Below, in pieces: positions 1 to 9,111 of a stretch of 64,000 nt of DNA; within the stretch, counting starts at the first letter, position 1, and the number at the start of each line of letters is the position of its first letter. The position numbers were made by a program, and so were the translations under genes. Where the stretch lies: positions 1-64,000 of the forward strand of contig NZ_FWFP01000018.1 in the NCBI RefSeq assembly GCF_900172215.1. Reading direction: 5' to 3'. A model generated the notes under the pieces. That model saw only the letters and a program-made list of their open reading frames with translations. It was not told where the DNA came from and did no database searches. This DNA comes from Ruegeria meonggei (GTDB lineage Bacteria > Pseudomonadota > Alphaproteobacteria > Rhodobacterales > Rhodobacteraceae).

Positions 1-1
1 C

Positions 2-127
2 CCCCCGGGCTCGATGGGCGTCGACAAATACTGGTCCCCCGTAAACCGCGTCGACAACGCATACGGTGACAGAAACCTAATCTGCACATGCCCTCCAATG
101 TCAGAATACCAAGACGCAGCAGAGTAA
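2..127 (+). CDS. gcvP: Glycine dehydrogenase (decarboxylating), C-terminal end
   Basis: This is the last 41 codons of a gene that begins before the window. The reading frame starting at base 2 ends at TAA 125-127 and contains the motifs [12 protein letters not shown] and CTCPP, which are typical of the extreme C-terminus of the P-protein of the glycine cleavage system. That enzyme is PLP-dependent, decarboxylates glycine and passes the aminomethyl group to the H-protein lipoyl arm in the cytosol. The call rests on recognising this conserved tail; the catalytic part lies outside the window. A strong hairpin follows ten bases later, so the gene probably ends its transcription unit here. Confidence 0.85.
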   Translation, partial: PPGSMGVDKYWSPVNRVDNAYGDRNLICTCPPMSEYQDAAE

Positions 128-136
128 ACACAATAC

Positions 137-158
137 CCCCCCGCCAACAGGCGGGGGG
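137..158 (+). terminator. Rho-independent-type hairpin after gcvP
   Basis: A perfect 9-bp stem, CCCCCCGCC (137-145) with GGCGGGGGG (150-158), encloses the loop AACA. It begins 10 bases after the gcvP stop. There is no long T run behind it, as is common for GC-rich alphaproteobacterial terminators. Confidence 0.75.
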
Positions 159-218
159 CCTGCAAATCTGGGTTCGTCCCGTTTCATGTACCACCCGTAC
201 CTAGCCGTTTGAGGAACA

Positions 219-1235
219 ATGAAACACTATGTCCTTGGAAACCCCGAACTTTGCCCGGTCGACTCACGGCCTTCGAAACCAGGAAGGCTAAAACACATAG
301 AAGTCATCCTAAGCGACGAGAATGAAAAAGCGTCTGCCGAAGTGGTCATTGAATTCTATCGGGCTTTGAACACTCTGATTGAAGATCACACCTATGTTGT
401 CAATCTTTGTGTACCAACCGAACAACCAGCGGGTGGACCAATGTACTGGTCAGGTCGCACTGCAATTTTCTGGGGTGATCTTGAAAACACCTGGAGCTTG
501 AATGGTCCGCACAAAACCTGGGCTTCGCAGGTACTAAGCCAATCGCCCAGATCCATCCTCGTTGGTGGTGCTATTTTCGTGCTGGCAAGACTTCGGTGCG
601 CGGACCAAACGGCAGTGGCAGTTCACCCTAACTTCAAAGCCGCAGCACTCGAAAATGGGATCACAAGCTGCGGCCGCGGAACCAGTCTGGCGTTCGAGGG
701 GAGTGCGCACAGTGCGGCCACCAGGCTGAGCGCGCTAAAACTGTTGTCCGAGTTCGTGTCAATTGACCATGGCGAGCATCTGGCGGATCTTTTGCGCGCC
801 TATATCGGACTGTCGGAACCGCAGTACAAACACGAAAGCCAATTGGCGACCCGTTTGGTACGTCGCGCAAAAGGCGATCAGTTGATCCTGCGCGTCTTGG
901 ACACAATGCTGGACAATATTGAAGATCCAATAAGGATTTCTGATCTGGCTGCAAAAGTGAAAACATCAACGCGTCAGCTTCAACGTCAATTTCTGAAAAA
1001 GACGGGTACAAAGCTGTTAGCAACTTACAAAGAACTTCGCCTAGAACGCGCGCATAGCCTTTTGCGGCTCACTGACATGACCCAGATTGAAATCTCAGTA
1101 GCGACCGGCTTTTCCTCAAGCGTCGCATTGGCGCGCGCTTTTTTCGAGCACTACAATACGCGGCCGGAAAATATTCGAACTCAGCGCTTTCATGGAAATG
1201 ACGGCACGCTGATGGCAAAGCACACTCAATTCTAA
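219..1235 (+). CDS. GlxA-type AraC family transcriptional regulator
   Basis: A 338-residue cytoplasmic DNA-binding regulator. The N-terminal two thirds resemble a DJ-1/PfpI-like class I glutamine amidotransferase domain as in GlxA-type regulators, with no obvious catalytic cysteine that I can place with confidence. The C-terminal part, about residues 225-322, carries the two helix-turn-helix units of the AraC family (DPIRISDLAAKVKTSTRQLQ and TQIEISVATGFSSSVALARAF). The start is the ATG after TTTGAGGAACA, whose GAGGA serves as ribosome binding site. It stands alone between the gcvP terminator and the IS110/RND scar, so its target is not evident; members of this group often control amine or amino-acid catabolism. 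Confidence 0.8.
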   Translation: MKHYVLGNPELCPVDSRPSKPGRLKHIEVILSDENEKASAEVVIEFYRALNTLIEDHTYVVNLCVPTEQPAGGPMYWSGRTAIFWGDLENTWSLNGPHKTWASQVLSQSPRSILVGGAIFVLARLRCADQTAVAVHPNFKAAALENGITSCGRGTSLAFEGSAHSAATRLSALKLLSEFVSIDHGEHLADLLRAYIGLSEPQYKHESQLATRLVRRAKGDQLILRVLDTMLDNIEDPIRISDLAAKVKTSTRQLQRQFLKKTGTKLLATYKELRLERAHSLLRLTDMTQIEISVATGFSSSVALARAFFEHYNTRPENIRTQRFHGNDGTLMAKHTQF

Positions 1236-1348
1236 AAAAGAGCTTTGATAAGTGACGCGCCAAATTTTCAACGAGTAGCGACCCCTGATGCGCTTTAACA
1301 TCCCGTCACCGGTAGTCATGTAACAACGACAACGCAGACAACGCCAAC

Positions 1349-1513
1349 TCAGCGAAGGCCGATTTTGGCAAGCCGTTCGCTGAGTGATTGAAACACAGCA
1401 TACAGCACTGGGATCATGAGCAGACCCAGCGTGCTGTCCAGAACTATGCCAAATAGTACGGGAAAACCAATAGACACGCGCGCGGCAGCTCCAGCGCCGC
1501 TGGACAAAACCAG
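1349..1513 (-). pseudogene. Remnant of RND efflux pump inner-membrane subunit (C-terminal end)
   Basis: About 54 codons match the last segment of AcrB/MexB-type RND transporters: the pattern SSGAGAAARVSIG followed by a hydrophobic helix ending FGIVLDSTLGLLMIPVLYAV corresponds to the final periplasm-facing loop and last membrane helix. The gene is intact at its 3' end (TGA at 1351-1349), but everything upstream is missing and replaced in frame by IS110 transposase sequence at about 1513. No other RND or membrane-fusion gene is nearby. It cannot act as a pump; at most it is the tail of a 162-residue chimeric reading frame. Confidence 0.75.
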
Positions 1514-1892
1514 GGCGCGGTGTATTGCAAGAACGGCCTGCTGGTCTTCGGACTTGATCTCTACAAAGCGCATGGTTGGTCGACGCACTGCTTCATAAAT
1601 CGCCTCGGCATCCGCCGCGTCTGTCTTGCCGCGCTTCACATAGGGTTTGACATAGGCTGCTGGCATGAGCCGAACATCGTGGCCAAGTTTGCGCAGCTCG
1701 CGTGCCCAGTGGTGCGCCGAACCGCACGCTTCCATGCCGACAACACATCTCGGCAGCGTTTCGAAGAACGCCGGTAACTTCGCGCGCTTGATCTTCTTGT
1801 TGATGATCCGGCGTCCGGTGGCTGAAACACAGTGCACTGTCTGACGTCAGCGCTCATGGGGCCAAATCCAGGCCCACGGTTTTTACTGTCAT
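1514..1892 (-). mobile_element. IS110 family transposase remnant (N-terminal part, frameshifted)
   Basis: The reverse strand from ATG 1892 reads MTVKTVGLDLA, the standard IS110 transposase start, then hits a stop (TGA) after a frameshift near 1857. The correct frame resumes at about 1837 and runs through HHWARELRKLGHDVRLMP, YVKPYVKRGKTDAADAEAI and MRFVEIKS, all conserved in the N-terminal DEDD catalytic domain of IS110. Homology stops abruptly after the residues HRA at about 1514, where RND-pump sequence begins. The C-terminal Tnp_20 part is absent. The element is dead and probably removed the 5' part of the RND gene. Confidence 0.8.
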
Positions 1893-1997
1893 TGGGTGGC
1901 TCCTTTCCTAGCAGTCGATAACAACTGCACTTTGGCACGTTCGATGCCGGTGGAGCAGGAGCCATCCACCTCATCCGCTTTGCGCCGTTTTTAACGA

Positions 1998-2013
1998 CCC
2001 AATTGTGATTGGG
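1998..2013. promoter_or_regulatory. Inverted repeat upstream of VOC gene
   Basis: A perfect dyad, CCCAAT-TGTG-ATTGGG, lies 67 bases before the start of the VOC gene. It may be an operator or a short hairpin; nothing in the sequence decides which. Confidence 0.3.
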
Positions 2014-2079
2014 AATGCACTAACGTATGCAATGACGTACTACATTAGTTGTATTGATTTAGTCTCTGGGCCGGGCAAG

Positions 2080-2445
2080 ATGATTGAAGAACTACATCAC
2101 ATCCAAATTGCTATGCCAAAAGGCAGAGAAGGTGACGCTCGCAAATTCTATTGTGGCGTATTGGGTTTTTCTGAAGTTGAAAAACCCAAGGCCTTGCGCG
2201 GTCGCGGAGGAGTTTGGTTTCAATGCCAGAATGTGCGTTTTCATCTGGGAGTGGAAGAACCATTTGTTCCTGCGCTGAAAGCCCACCCGGGCTTTAGAGT
2301 AGACTCACTGGAGAACACTGTTGCTCATCTTAAGGCTGCAGGTGTTGACGTTCGAACTGACATCGACTTACCCGACATCAAGAGAATTTATATCAGCGAT
2401 CCGTTTGGAAATCGTATTGAACTGCTTGAAGTAGTTGCATTGTAG
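2080..2445 (+). CDS. VOC/glyoxalase-bleomycin resistance family protein
   Basis: A 121-residue single-module vicinal-oxygen-chelate protein. It shows the opening LHHIQIAMP, the FYCGVLGF turn, and the closing ISDPFGNRIELLE, which carries the C-terminal metal-ligand glutamate of the fold. Such proteins act as cytosolic dimers on diverse substrates (glyoxalase, dioxygenase or antibiotic-binding roles), so the substrate is unknown. The frame is open further upstream, but ATG 2080 is chosen because the conserved fold begins at once; the 25 codons before it have no domain character. It is monocistronic between the IS110 scar and a convergent LysR gene. Confidence 0.75.
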   Translation: MIEELHHIQIAMPKGREGDARKFYCGVLGFSEVEKPKALRGRGGVWFQCQNVRFHLGVEEPFVPALKAHPGFRVDSLENTVAHLKAAGVDVRTDIDLPDIKRIYISDPFGNRIELLEVVAL

Positions 2446-2578
2446 CGCTCGGCACGAGGACAACAGAGCCCGCGTTTCCTCCATCCAACTAACCCGAATG
2501 CTTCGCGGGATGGTCGATTGGCACCGTAGTGGCGACCGTGAAAACAAAAAAACGGATTTGGGTGGGTCTGTACGCTTC

Positions 2579-3490
2579 CTAGTTACGATCTGAAAAGGGA
2601 TCAGGAGGTGTGTTCAGCCGGAGATGCCGCATAAAGGCTCGGGCGATCCTTGGAACGGGCCTTTGGTCTGAAACAACAAAATGACCTCGATATCGCATGG
2701 GGGATTCAAACGGGACAAATGCCAGTTCTGGGGATCGATACATGTACACCGGAAATGGGTTGATCACCGCCAAGCCCAAACCTTCTCGCGCCATGTCAGC
2801 AGCGGCGAAAGAGGTCGAAACTTCAGCAACAATTCTGGGTTCGGCTCTAACCTGGTGCAACAACCGATCAAGTTGTCCACGCCGTCCATGACGATATGTC
2901 AAGGCGATCAGATCCTGTTCATGAAGGTCAGACGGGGTGAGTGTGTCGCGCGTTGCTAGTGGGTGTTCTGGGCGCATAACACAAACTGCAGGAGATACCC
3001 GAAAAGGAATGAGTTTGATACCTGCACGGCTTTGTTCAACGCCGGTCACTGCCAGATCAAATCGATTTTCCAAGACACCTAGCGTGACCAGGTCCGAAGT
3101 TGTCACTTCCAAATTGATGAAGAACCCTGGGTTCCCCCGTAAAAAACTTGCGATGAGGGAAACGATATATCGATGCGCATAGCTGGGTGGTGCGACCAGA
3201 CGCAGGGTTTCTTGCACGGCTTCGGCGGGGCCGTCGATCCGGTCCAAAGATTCGAACAGAGGATCAAGCCGCATGTTGAGCCTGACCGCCTCTTGCGTTG
3301 GGCGTAACCTGCCCGCGTCCCGCTCGAAGAGCATTTTCCCAAGCCGCGCTTCAAGGCTGCCAATCGAACGGCTGACCGCCGATTGCGACAAACCCAGTTG
3401 TCGCGCCGCCGCCGCCGTTGTTCCGGCCTGCATGAGTGCTCGCAATGCTTGGTATTCTGGCAGCGAATGCCAGTTGCGAGGTTTTACCAT
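2579..3490 (-). CDS. LysR family transcriptional regulator
   Basis: A 303-residue LysR-type regulator. The winged helix-turn-helix occupies about residues 10-68 (YQALRALMQAGTTAAAARQL, SQSAVSRSIGSLEARLG), followed by the linker and the two-lobed effector-binding domain. It diverges from the dipeptidase and peptide-transporter operon with about 118 bases between the starts, and a LysR-type dyad sits between them. It therefore most likely controls that operon in response to a peptide or amino-acid ligand, and probably its own expression. The ligand is not deducible. Confidence 0.9.
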   Translation of the reverse strand: MVKPRNWHSLPEYQALRALMQAGTTAAAARQLGLSQSAVSRSIGSLEARLGKMLFERDAGRLRPTQEAVRLNMRLDPLFESLDRIDGPAEAVQETLRLVAPPSYAHRYIVSLIASFLRGNPGFFINLEVTTSDLVTLGVLENRFDLAVTGVEQSRAGIKLIPFRVSPAVCVMRPEHPLATRDTLTPSDLHEQDLIALTYRHGRRGQLDRLLHQVRAEPRIVAEVSTSFAAADMAREGLGLAVINPFPVYMYRSPELAFVPFESPMRYRGHFVVSDQRPVPRIARAFMRHLRLNTPPDPFSDRN

Positions 3491-3522
3491 TTCTTTACGG
3501 CCTCATGATTCCGTCTACTTCT

Positions 3523-3537
3523 ATGAGTAAAACTCAT
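3523..3537. promoter_or_regulatory. Candidate LysR operator (T-N11-A dyad)
   Basis: ATGAGT-AAA-ACTCAT is a perfect 15-bp dyad containing the T-N11-A spacing of LysR sites (T3524, A3536). It lies between the LysR gene and the dipeptidase operon. Its position supports the dipeptidase start at 3609 rather than the TTG at 3537, which overlaps the dyad. Confidence 0.55.
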
Positions 3538-3608
3538 TGAAATTTTTTGCAATTATGATGATCCCGTCTGTTAGCGTGTATCGAAATGATACTGAAACAT
3601 GTGGTGCA

Positions 3609-4667
3609 ATGGTGAAAACGTCTCCGCTGATCTTCGACGGGCATAACGACGTATTGTCGAAACTTGCCTCGGCGGGTGGATTGTCAGAAGCTGGTCGCTT
3701 CCTTACAGGTCTTGATGGCGCGATTGATCTGGTCAAAGCCCGAAGTGGAGGCTTTGGCGGAGGTTTCTTTGCGATCTGGGTTCCATCATCGATGGATTTG
3801 GCGGCCAAGATGAAAAAGATGGTCCAGTCGAGTTATGACCTGCCGCTTCCAGATCAGATTGATGCCGAAGATGCCTTGCCTGCCGCGTTGGGCCAGATCG
3901 CAATCCTGCTCGAACTGGAGCGTTTGGGCGCATTGCAGGTGGTTCGTTCGGTCGCTGACATCCGGGATTGCATGGCGCAAGGCCGGATGGCCGCCATTTT
4001 TCACATAGAGGGTGCCGAGGCGATCGACACCGATCTGCATGCGCTAGATGTTTTTTACGCCGCGGGCCTGCGGTCGATAGGGCCGGTTTGGAGCCGACCA
4101 AACATCTTCGGGCGCGGAGTACCGTTGAAATTCCCATCAGGGCCAGATACTGGCGGCGGGTTGACCGATCGTGGTCTCAGGCTTGTGCGGCGCTGCAATG
4201 CACTTGGCATTATGCTGGACTTGTCACATCTCACTGAAAAGGGTTTTTGGGATGTGGCGCGGTATTCTGACGCCCCATTGGTTGCGACCCATTCCAACGC
4301 CCATGTTATATGCCCGCACGCCCGCAATCTGACGGATGATCAACTCCGCACGATTGCTGAAAGCGACGGAATGGTCGGCCTGAATTTTGCCACTGCATTT
4401 CTACGCGAAGATGGGCGGATGGTTTCCGACGTGCCTTTGACGCAGGTTCTGAGGCACCTTGATCACCTGATTGGTATACTGGGTGAGGATCGGGTTGGGC
4501 TCGGGTCGGACTATGACGGGGCAATGGTGCCGGAGGATGTGACGGATGTATCCATGCTGCCCCGACTACGAGATGCCATGGAGCGCCATGGTTATGGTGA
4601 AGAGCTCATCAAGAAGCTCTGCCACGAAAATTGGTTGCGTGTTCTCGAAAAGACCTGGGGGGCGTAA
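3609..4667 (+). CDS. Membrane dipeptidase-type peptidase (M19 family)
   Basis: A 352-residue zinc dipeptidase of the renal dipeptidase family, which hydrolyses dipeptides (often with a D-residue at the second position) using two zinc ions. Visible ligands are His12 and Asp14 in FDGHNDV, Glu134 in HIEGAE, His228 in THSN, and Asp301 in GSDYDG. No signal peptide is seen, so it is probably cytosolic and cuts peptides brought in by the transporter encoded just downstream. ATG 3609 is preferred over the longer frame from TTG 3537 because the conserved domain starts immediately and the upstream part overlaps the LysR dyad. It is the first gene of the operon, with 35 bases before the next gene. Confidence 0.88.
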   Translation: MVKTSPLIFDGHNDVLSKLASAGGLSEAGRFLTGLDGAIDLVKARSGGFGGGFFAIWVPSSMDLAAKMKKMVQSSYDLPLPDQIDAEDALPAALGQIAILLELERLGALQVVRSVADIRDCMAQGRMAAIFHIEGAEAIDTDLHALDVFYAAGLRSIGPVWSRPNIFGRGVPLKFPSGPDTGGGLTDRGLRLVRRCNALGIMLDLSHLTEKGFWDVARYSDAPLVATHSNAHVICPHARNLTDDQLRTIAESDGMVGLNFATAFLREDGRMVSDVPLTQVLRHLDHLIGILGEDRVGLGSDYDGAMVPEDVTDVSMLPRLRDAMERHGYGEELIKKLCHENWLRVLEKTWGA

Positions 4668-4702
4668 CCGTCGATGAAAGACATAGTGACAGAGAGGACA
4701 AC

Positions 4703-6298
4703 ATGAACGCATTTAGTAGATTGCTTACCGGAGCGGCGCTTGGAATGGCGCTGGCCGTGACTTCGACTTCCGCGATGGCAGAAACACCACCAAACATGCT
4801 GGTTATCGCAAATCGCATTGACGACATCACCACACTGGACCCAGCCGAGAGCTTTGAATTTGCCGGGTCCGATGTCAGCAGGAATGTTTATCGGAAACTG
4901 GTGAATTTCGACCCGCTGGATTTGGATGCCGGATATCAGCCGGATATTGCCGAAAGCTGGGACGTGTCAGAGGACGGAAAGTCCATCACATTCAAGATCC
5001 GGGACGGGTTGACGTTTCACTCCGGTAACCCTGTGACCGCCGATGATGTTCAGTTTTCGCTGCGCCGCGCGATCATTCTGAACAAAACTCCGGCGTTTAT
5101 CCTAACACAGTTTGGATTCACGCCTGAAAACATCGAGCAAACAATCGTTGCAGATGGCGATACGTTGACCATCACCACGGACAAGCCGTATGCGACATCC
5201 TTTGTCCTGAACTGCCTGACCTCTACAATTGGCGGGATCGTCGACAAAAAGACAGTGATGGAGCACGATAAAGATGGCGATTTGGGCAATGAATGGCTCA
5301 AAACCAACACGGCTGGATCGGGTGCCTATAGTCTGGTCAGCTGGAAGCCGAATGAAAGCGTAACGCTGAAATCTAACCCCGACTTCTATCTGGGCGCCCC
5401 GACTATGGAGCGTGTGGTCGTGCGCCACGTTCAAGAAAGCGCCAGTCAGCGCCTGTTGCTAGAACGCGGGGACATCGACATTGCCCGCAATCTGAACCCC
5501 GAAGATGTGGCTGGTGCCTCATCGGTAGATGGGGTCAAAATTGCTGACGAGCTGAAAGGCCGTCTGATGTATGTATCGCTGAACCAGAAGCATCCTGAAC
5601 TGAGCAAGCCTCAGGTCCGGCAGGCGTTTAAGTATCTCATCGATTATGAGGGAATGCGCGACAGCTTCTTAAAGGGTCAGTACACCATCCATCAGAACTT
5701 TCTACCTCAGACCTATCTGGGCGCATCCGATGAGGCCCCGTTCAACTTTGACATCGAAAAGGCCAAATCCTTGCTGGATGAGGCCGGTGTAAGCGGTCTA
5801 GAGATTGAGGTCGGCGTGCGCGAAGCACAGGAGCGCATTGAGATTGCGCAGGCCATGCAAAACGCGCTGGGACAAGTCGGTATCAAGATGAACATCACCG
5901 TCGGGACCGCTAAGCAGATTTTGGCGCGATACCGCTCGCGTGAACTGGACGTTTATCTTGGTGCGTGGGGACCAGATTACCCCGACCCGCAGACAAACGC
6001 CGGTACCTTCGCGTACAACCCGGACAATTCAGACGAGGCCAATGCCACCGGTTTGCTGGCCTGGCGGAATTCCTGGGATACAGATGGTCTGACCGAGAAG
6101 ACGAATGCTGCCGTTGTGGAAAACGATACAGTAAAACGTGCTGATATGTATAAGACAATTCAGGCAGATTTCCGTGAGACATCGCCTTTTGTCATCATGT
6201 TCCAGCAAATCGAACAATCGGCAATGCGTGACAATGTGACGGATTTCTCGACCGGGCAGGCGATTACGTCGGCGTCATACTGGCAGGTGACCAAATAG
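4703..6298 (+). CDS. Dipeptide/oligopeptide ABC transporter substrate-binding protein
   Basis: A 531-residue periplasmic binding protein of the SBP family 5 (DppA/OppA). Residues 1-25 form a signal peptide ending in SAMAE. The mature part contains the family features ITTLDPAESFEF, ESWDVSEDGKSITFKIR, TFHSGNPVTADDV and GAWGPDYPDPQ. It captures peptides for the permeases encoded immediately after it. ATG 4703 is preceded by AGAGAGGA; the frame is open further upstream inside the dipeptidase gene, but only this start gives an export signal. The stop codon abuts the start of the next gene (TAGATG). Confidence 0.92.
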   Translation: MNAFSRLLTGAALGMALAVTSTSAMAETPPNMLVIANRIDDITTLDPAESFEFAGSDVSRNVYRKLVNFDPLDLDAGYQPDIAESWDVSEDGKSITFKIRDGLTFHSGNPVTADDVQFSLRRAIILNKTPAFILTQFGFTPENIEQTIVADGDTLTITTDKPYATSFVLNCLTSTIGGIVDKKTVMEHDKDGDLGNEWLKTNTAGSGAYSLVSWKPNESVTLKSNPDFYLGAPTMERVVVRHVQESASQRLLLERGDIDIARNLNPEDVAGASSVDGVKIADELKGRLMYVSLNQKHPELSKPQVRQAFKYLIDYEGMRDSFLKGQYTIHQNFLPQTYLGASDEAPFNFDIEKAKSLLDEAGVSGLEIEVGVREAQERIEIAQAMQNALGQVGIKMNITVGTAKQILARYRSRELDVYLGAWGPDYPDPQTNAGTFAYNPDNSDEANATGLLAWRNSWDTDGLTEKTNAAVVENDTVKRADMYKTIQADFRETSPFVIMFQQIEQSAMRDNVTDFSTGQAITSASYWQVTK

Positions 6299-7357
6299 AT
6301 GGCACTAGCCGAAAGACCAACAGGGGGGCGCCGTTCGGCGCCTCTCATCCATTGGATCAAGAGCATTCTGAAAACTCTTGGTACCATTGCAATTACGATG
6401 CTGGGTTTGTTGTTCGTGACATTCATCATCGGTCGCGTGATGCCGATTGATCCGGTGCTGGCCATTGTTGGTGAACGTGCATCACAATCGACATATGATG
6501 CGGTCTACCAACAACTAGGTCTCGATAAACCGCTTCTGGTGCAGTTCTGGTATTATCTGTGGGATGTCCTGCACGGAGATTTCGGCAATTCACTGCTGAA
6601 TGCGCGCCCTGTATCCGAGGATATCGCCCGCGTTTTCCCCGCCACGTTGGAACTCGCCACTCTGGGTGTTCTGATCGGTATTTTTCTCGGCGTTCCGTTA
6701 GGGGTGATTGCCGCAGTCAAGCGTGGTTCGTGGATTGATCAGATCGCTCGGGTTGTCGCGCTTGTCGGCTATTCGATGCCTATCTTCTGGTTGGGCTTAA
6801 TGGGTCTGCTGGTGTTCTATGGGGTTCTTGGTTGGGTTGGTGGTCCCGGACGGCTGGACATTTTCTACGAAGATGTTGTGCCAACGCGTACGGGTTTGAT
6901 CCTGTTGGACAGCGCTATCGTTCAAGACTGGGATGTCTTCCGTAATGCTTTAACCCATATCATCTTGCCGGCGGCTTTGCTCGGCTATTACTCGTTGGCC
7001 TATATCAGCCGGATGACCCGTTCCTTCATGCTGGAACAGCTTTCGGCCGAATATGTCATCACCGCACGGGTCAAAGGCCTGTCGGAACGGCAAGTGATCT
7101 GGCGCCATGCATTCAAGAATATCCGGGTGCAACTGATCACGGTCATCGCGCTGAGCTATGCCAACCTGCTTGAAGGGTCCGTTCTGACCGAGATCATCTT
7201 CAGTTGGCCAGGCATCGGCAGTTACATCACAACGGCATTGCTGAGCGCAGACATGAATGCTGTTCTGGGCGGAACAGTTGTGGTCGGGCTGATCTTTATC
7301 TGTCTGAATATATTCTCTGATCTTCTCTATCGTTTCTTTGATCCGAGGTCGAAATGA
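6299..7357 (+). CDS. Peptide ABC transporter permease, DppB-type
   Basis: A 352-residue inner-membrane permease of the BPD_transp_1 family. It has an N-terminal helix, a conserved GRVMPIDPV segment after it, five further hydrophobic helices, and the cytoplasmic EAA loop (about YVITARVKGLSERQVIWRHA) that contacts the ATPases. It forms the channel together with the DppC-type partner. The start directly follows the stop of the binding protein with no gap, and its end overlaps the next gene by four bases, indicating translational coupling. The N-terminal 20 residues are unusually polar (ERPTGGRR). Confidence 0.92.
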   Translation: MALAERPTGGRRSAPLIHWIKSILKTLGTIAITMLGLLFVTFIIGRVMPIDPVLAIVGERASQSTYDAVYQQLGLDKPLLVQFWYYLWDVLHGDFGNSLLNARPVSEDIARVFPATLELATLGVLIGIFLGVPLGVIAAVKRGSWIDQIARVVALVGYSMPIFWLGLMGLLVFYGVLGWVGGPGRLDIFYEDVVPTRTGLILLDSAIVQDWDVFRNALTHIILPAALLGYYSLAYISRMTRSFMLEQLSAEYVITARVKGLSERQVIWRHAFKNIRVQLITVIALSYANLLEGSVLTEIIFSWPGIGSYITTALLSADMNAVLGGTVVVGLIFICLNIFSDLLYRFFDPRSK

Positions 7358-8265
7358 ACGATTTGACTTTGCGACAATGGCTGCTGGCCGACGCACCTAC
7401 GTCTCGCCGTCACGCCAGATTGTCCAGTCTGTATAAGGGCTGGCTAACACTGCGAACGAATTCCATGGCTATGGTTGGTTTGACCATTCTGGTACTTCTT
7501 GTTTTCACCGCGGTATTTGCCCCTGTTCTGGCCCCGCATGATCCGTTTTCTCAGGATCTTGCTAGCCGTCTTCAGCCCATAGGGACCGGGGGGCATCTTT
7601 TGGGCACCGACAGTTTGGGGCGGGATATTCTGTCCAGATTGATTTATGGTGCACGTATCACGCTCTACATCGTCGCTCTGGTTGCACTGATCGCCCCAGT
7701 AGCGGGTCTTTTGGTGGGGACTGTTGCGGGGTATGCAGGAGGTTGGACCGATGTCGTCCTGATGCGCATCACGGACATCTTCCTAGCTTTCCCGCGACTG
7801 GTTCTGGCGCTGGCATTTGTTGCTGCCCTTGGCGCCGGGATCGAAAATGCGGTGCTCGCAATTTCGCTTACGGCTTGGCCTCCCTATGCACGTATGTCGC
7901 GGGCCGAAACGCTGACCATCCGGTCAACTGACTATATCAACGCGATCCGCCTGCAAGGTGCAGGGCCTTTGCGGATCATCACGCGTCATATTTGGCCACT
8001 TTGCATTTCATCACTGATTGTGCGCGTCACGCTGGATATGGCTGGTATTATTCTGGCGGCGGCTGGCTTGGGTTTCCTCGGTCTGGGCGCACAACCGCCC
8101 AGTCCTGAATGGGGGGCGATGATATCAGAGGGTCGAAGATTTATTCTGGACCACTGGTGGGTTGCTACCGTACCGGGGCTCGCGATTTTTACGGTATCGC
8201 TGGCTTTCAACCTGCTGGGTGACGGCCTAAGGGACGCTCTGGACCCGAAGGATGACGGACAATGA
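7354..8265 (+). CDS. Peptide ABC transporter permease, DppC-type
   Basis: A 303-residue inner-membrane partner permease. It has the OppC-type N-terminal helix (residues about 38-60), the GTDSLGRDILSRLIYGAR motif that marks DppC proteins, and the EAA loop around YINAIRLQGAGPLRIITRH. The start overlaps the previous stop as ATGA, and the stop overlaps the next start in the same way. Together with the neighbours it completes a heterodimeric channel for short peptides. Confidence 0.92.
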   Translation: MNDLTLRQWLLADAPTSRRHARLSSLYKGWLTLRTNSMAMVGLTILVLLVFTAVFAPVLAPHDPFSQDLASRLQPIGTGGHLLGTDSLGRDILSRLIYGARITLYIVALVALIAPVAGLLVGTVAGYAGGWTDVVLMRITDIFLAFPRLVLALAFVAALGAGIENAVLAISLTAWPPYARMSRAETLTIRSTDYINAIRLQGAGPLRIITRHIWPLCISSLIVRVTLDMAGIILAAAGLGFLGLGAQPPSPEWGAMISEGRRFILDHWWVATVPGLAIFTVSLAFNLLGDGLRDALDPKDDGQ

Positions 8266-9110
8266 GTTTGCTGGACATCGAAGATCTTTGGGTCCGTTTT
8301 CCAACCCGTCAAGGCGTGTTCGACGCTGTACGCGGCGTGTCGTTCTCGCTTGGACGCGAACGGCTGGGTATTGTCGGTGAAAGTGGCTCCGGCAAGTCAA
8401 TGACGGGTCGGGCTATCCTGCGCCTTATCCGCAAGCCCGGCATAGTAGAGGCCAGTCATGTCAATCTTGAAGGCCGCGATCTGCTGAAGTTAAGCGAACG
8501 CGAGATGCGCGAGGTCCGGGGGAAGCAGATTTCCATGGTCATGCAAGACCCCAAATTCTCACTGAACCCGGTGGTCACTGTCGGTGAGCAACTTATGGAG
8601 GCCTATCTTCAACACAATTCCGGCTCCAAGTCTCGTGCACGGAAGATGGCTATCGAGATGCTGGAGAATGTGTCGATCCGTGATGCTGAGAGGGTGATGC
8701 GCGCTTATCCCCATGAAGTTTCCGGAGGTATGGGACAGCGTATCATGATCGCGATGATGCTGATCCCCAATCCCAAGATACTGATCGCGGATGAGCCGAC
8801 CTCAGCACTGGATGTTAGTGTCCAGAGACAGGTTCTGAACATCATGGACGGGCTGGTCAAGGAACGGGGCATGGGGCTGATCTTCATCAGTCACGATCTG
8901 AACCTCGTGTCCGAGTTCTGCGACCGCGTTCTCATCATGTATTCAGGCCGGATTGTCGAAGTCTGCGAAGCGAACAAGCTGCATCAGGCCCAGCATCCCT
9001 ATACCCAGGGGCTGTTAAATTCACTTCCCCGACTTGATGACAAGCGCACCCATCTGAGCGTCCTGACCCGAGACCCGTCATGGTCGAACGCACCAAGTGT
9101 CAGAGGTTGA
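8262..9110 (+). CDS. Peptide ABC transporter ATP-binding protein, DppD-type
   Basis: A 282-residue ATPase. It shows Walker A GESGSGKS (residues 39-46), the signature VSGGMGQR, Walker B ILIADEPTSALD and the switch histidine in ISHDL. It is shorter than usual DppD proteins (about 325 residues): the C-terminal oligopeptide-transporter tail is reduced to a short segment after HPYTQGLL, and no cysteine cluster is present. It starts inside the previous stop (ATGA) and pairs with the next ATPase to drive the importer. Confidence 0.9.
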   Translation: MSLLDIEDLWVRFPTRQGVFDAVRGVSFSLGRERLGIVGESGSGKSMTGRAILRLIRKPGIVEASHVNLEGRDLLKLSEREMREVRGKQISMVMQDPKFSLNPVVTVGEQLMEAYLQHNSGSKSRARKMAIEMLENVSIRDAERVMRAYPHEVSGGMGQRIMIAMMLIPNPKILIADEPTSALDVSVQRQVLNIMDGLVKERGMGLIFISHDLNLVSEFCDRVLIMYSGRIVEVCEANKLHQAQHPYTQGLLNSLPRLDDKRTHLSVLTRDPSWSNAPSVRG

Positions 9111-9111
9111 A

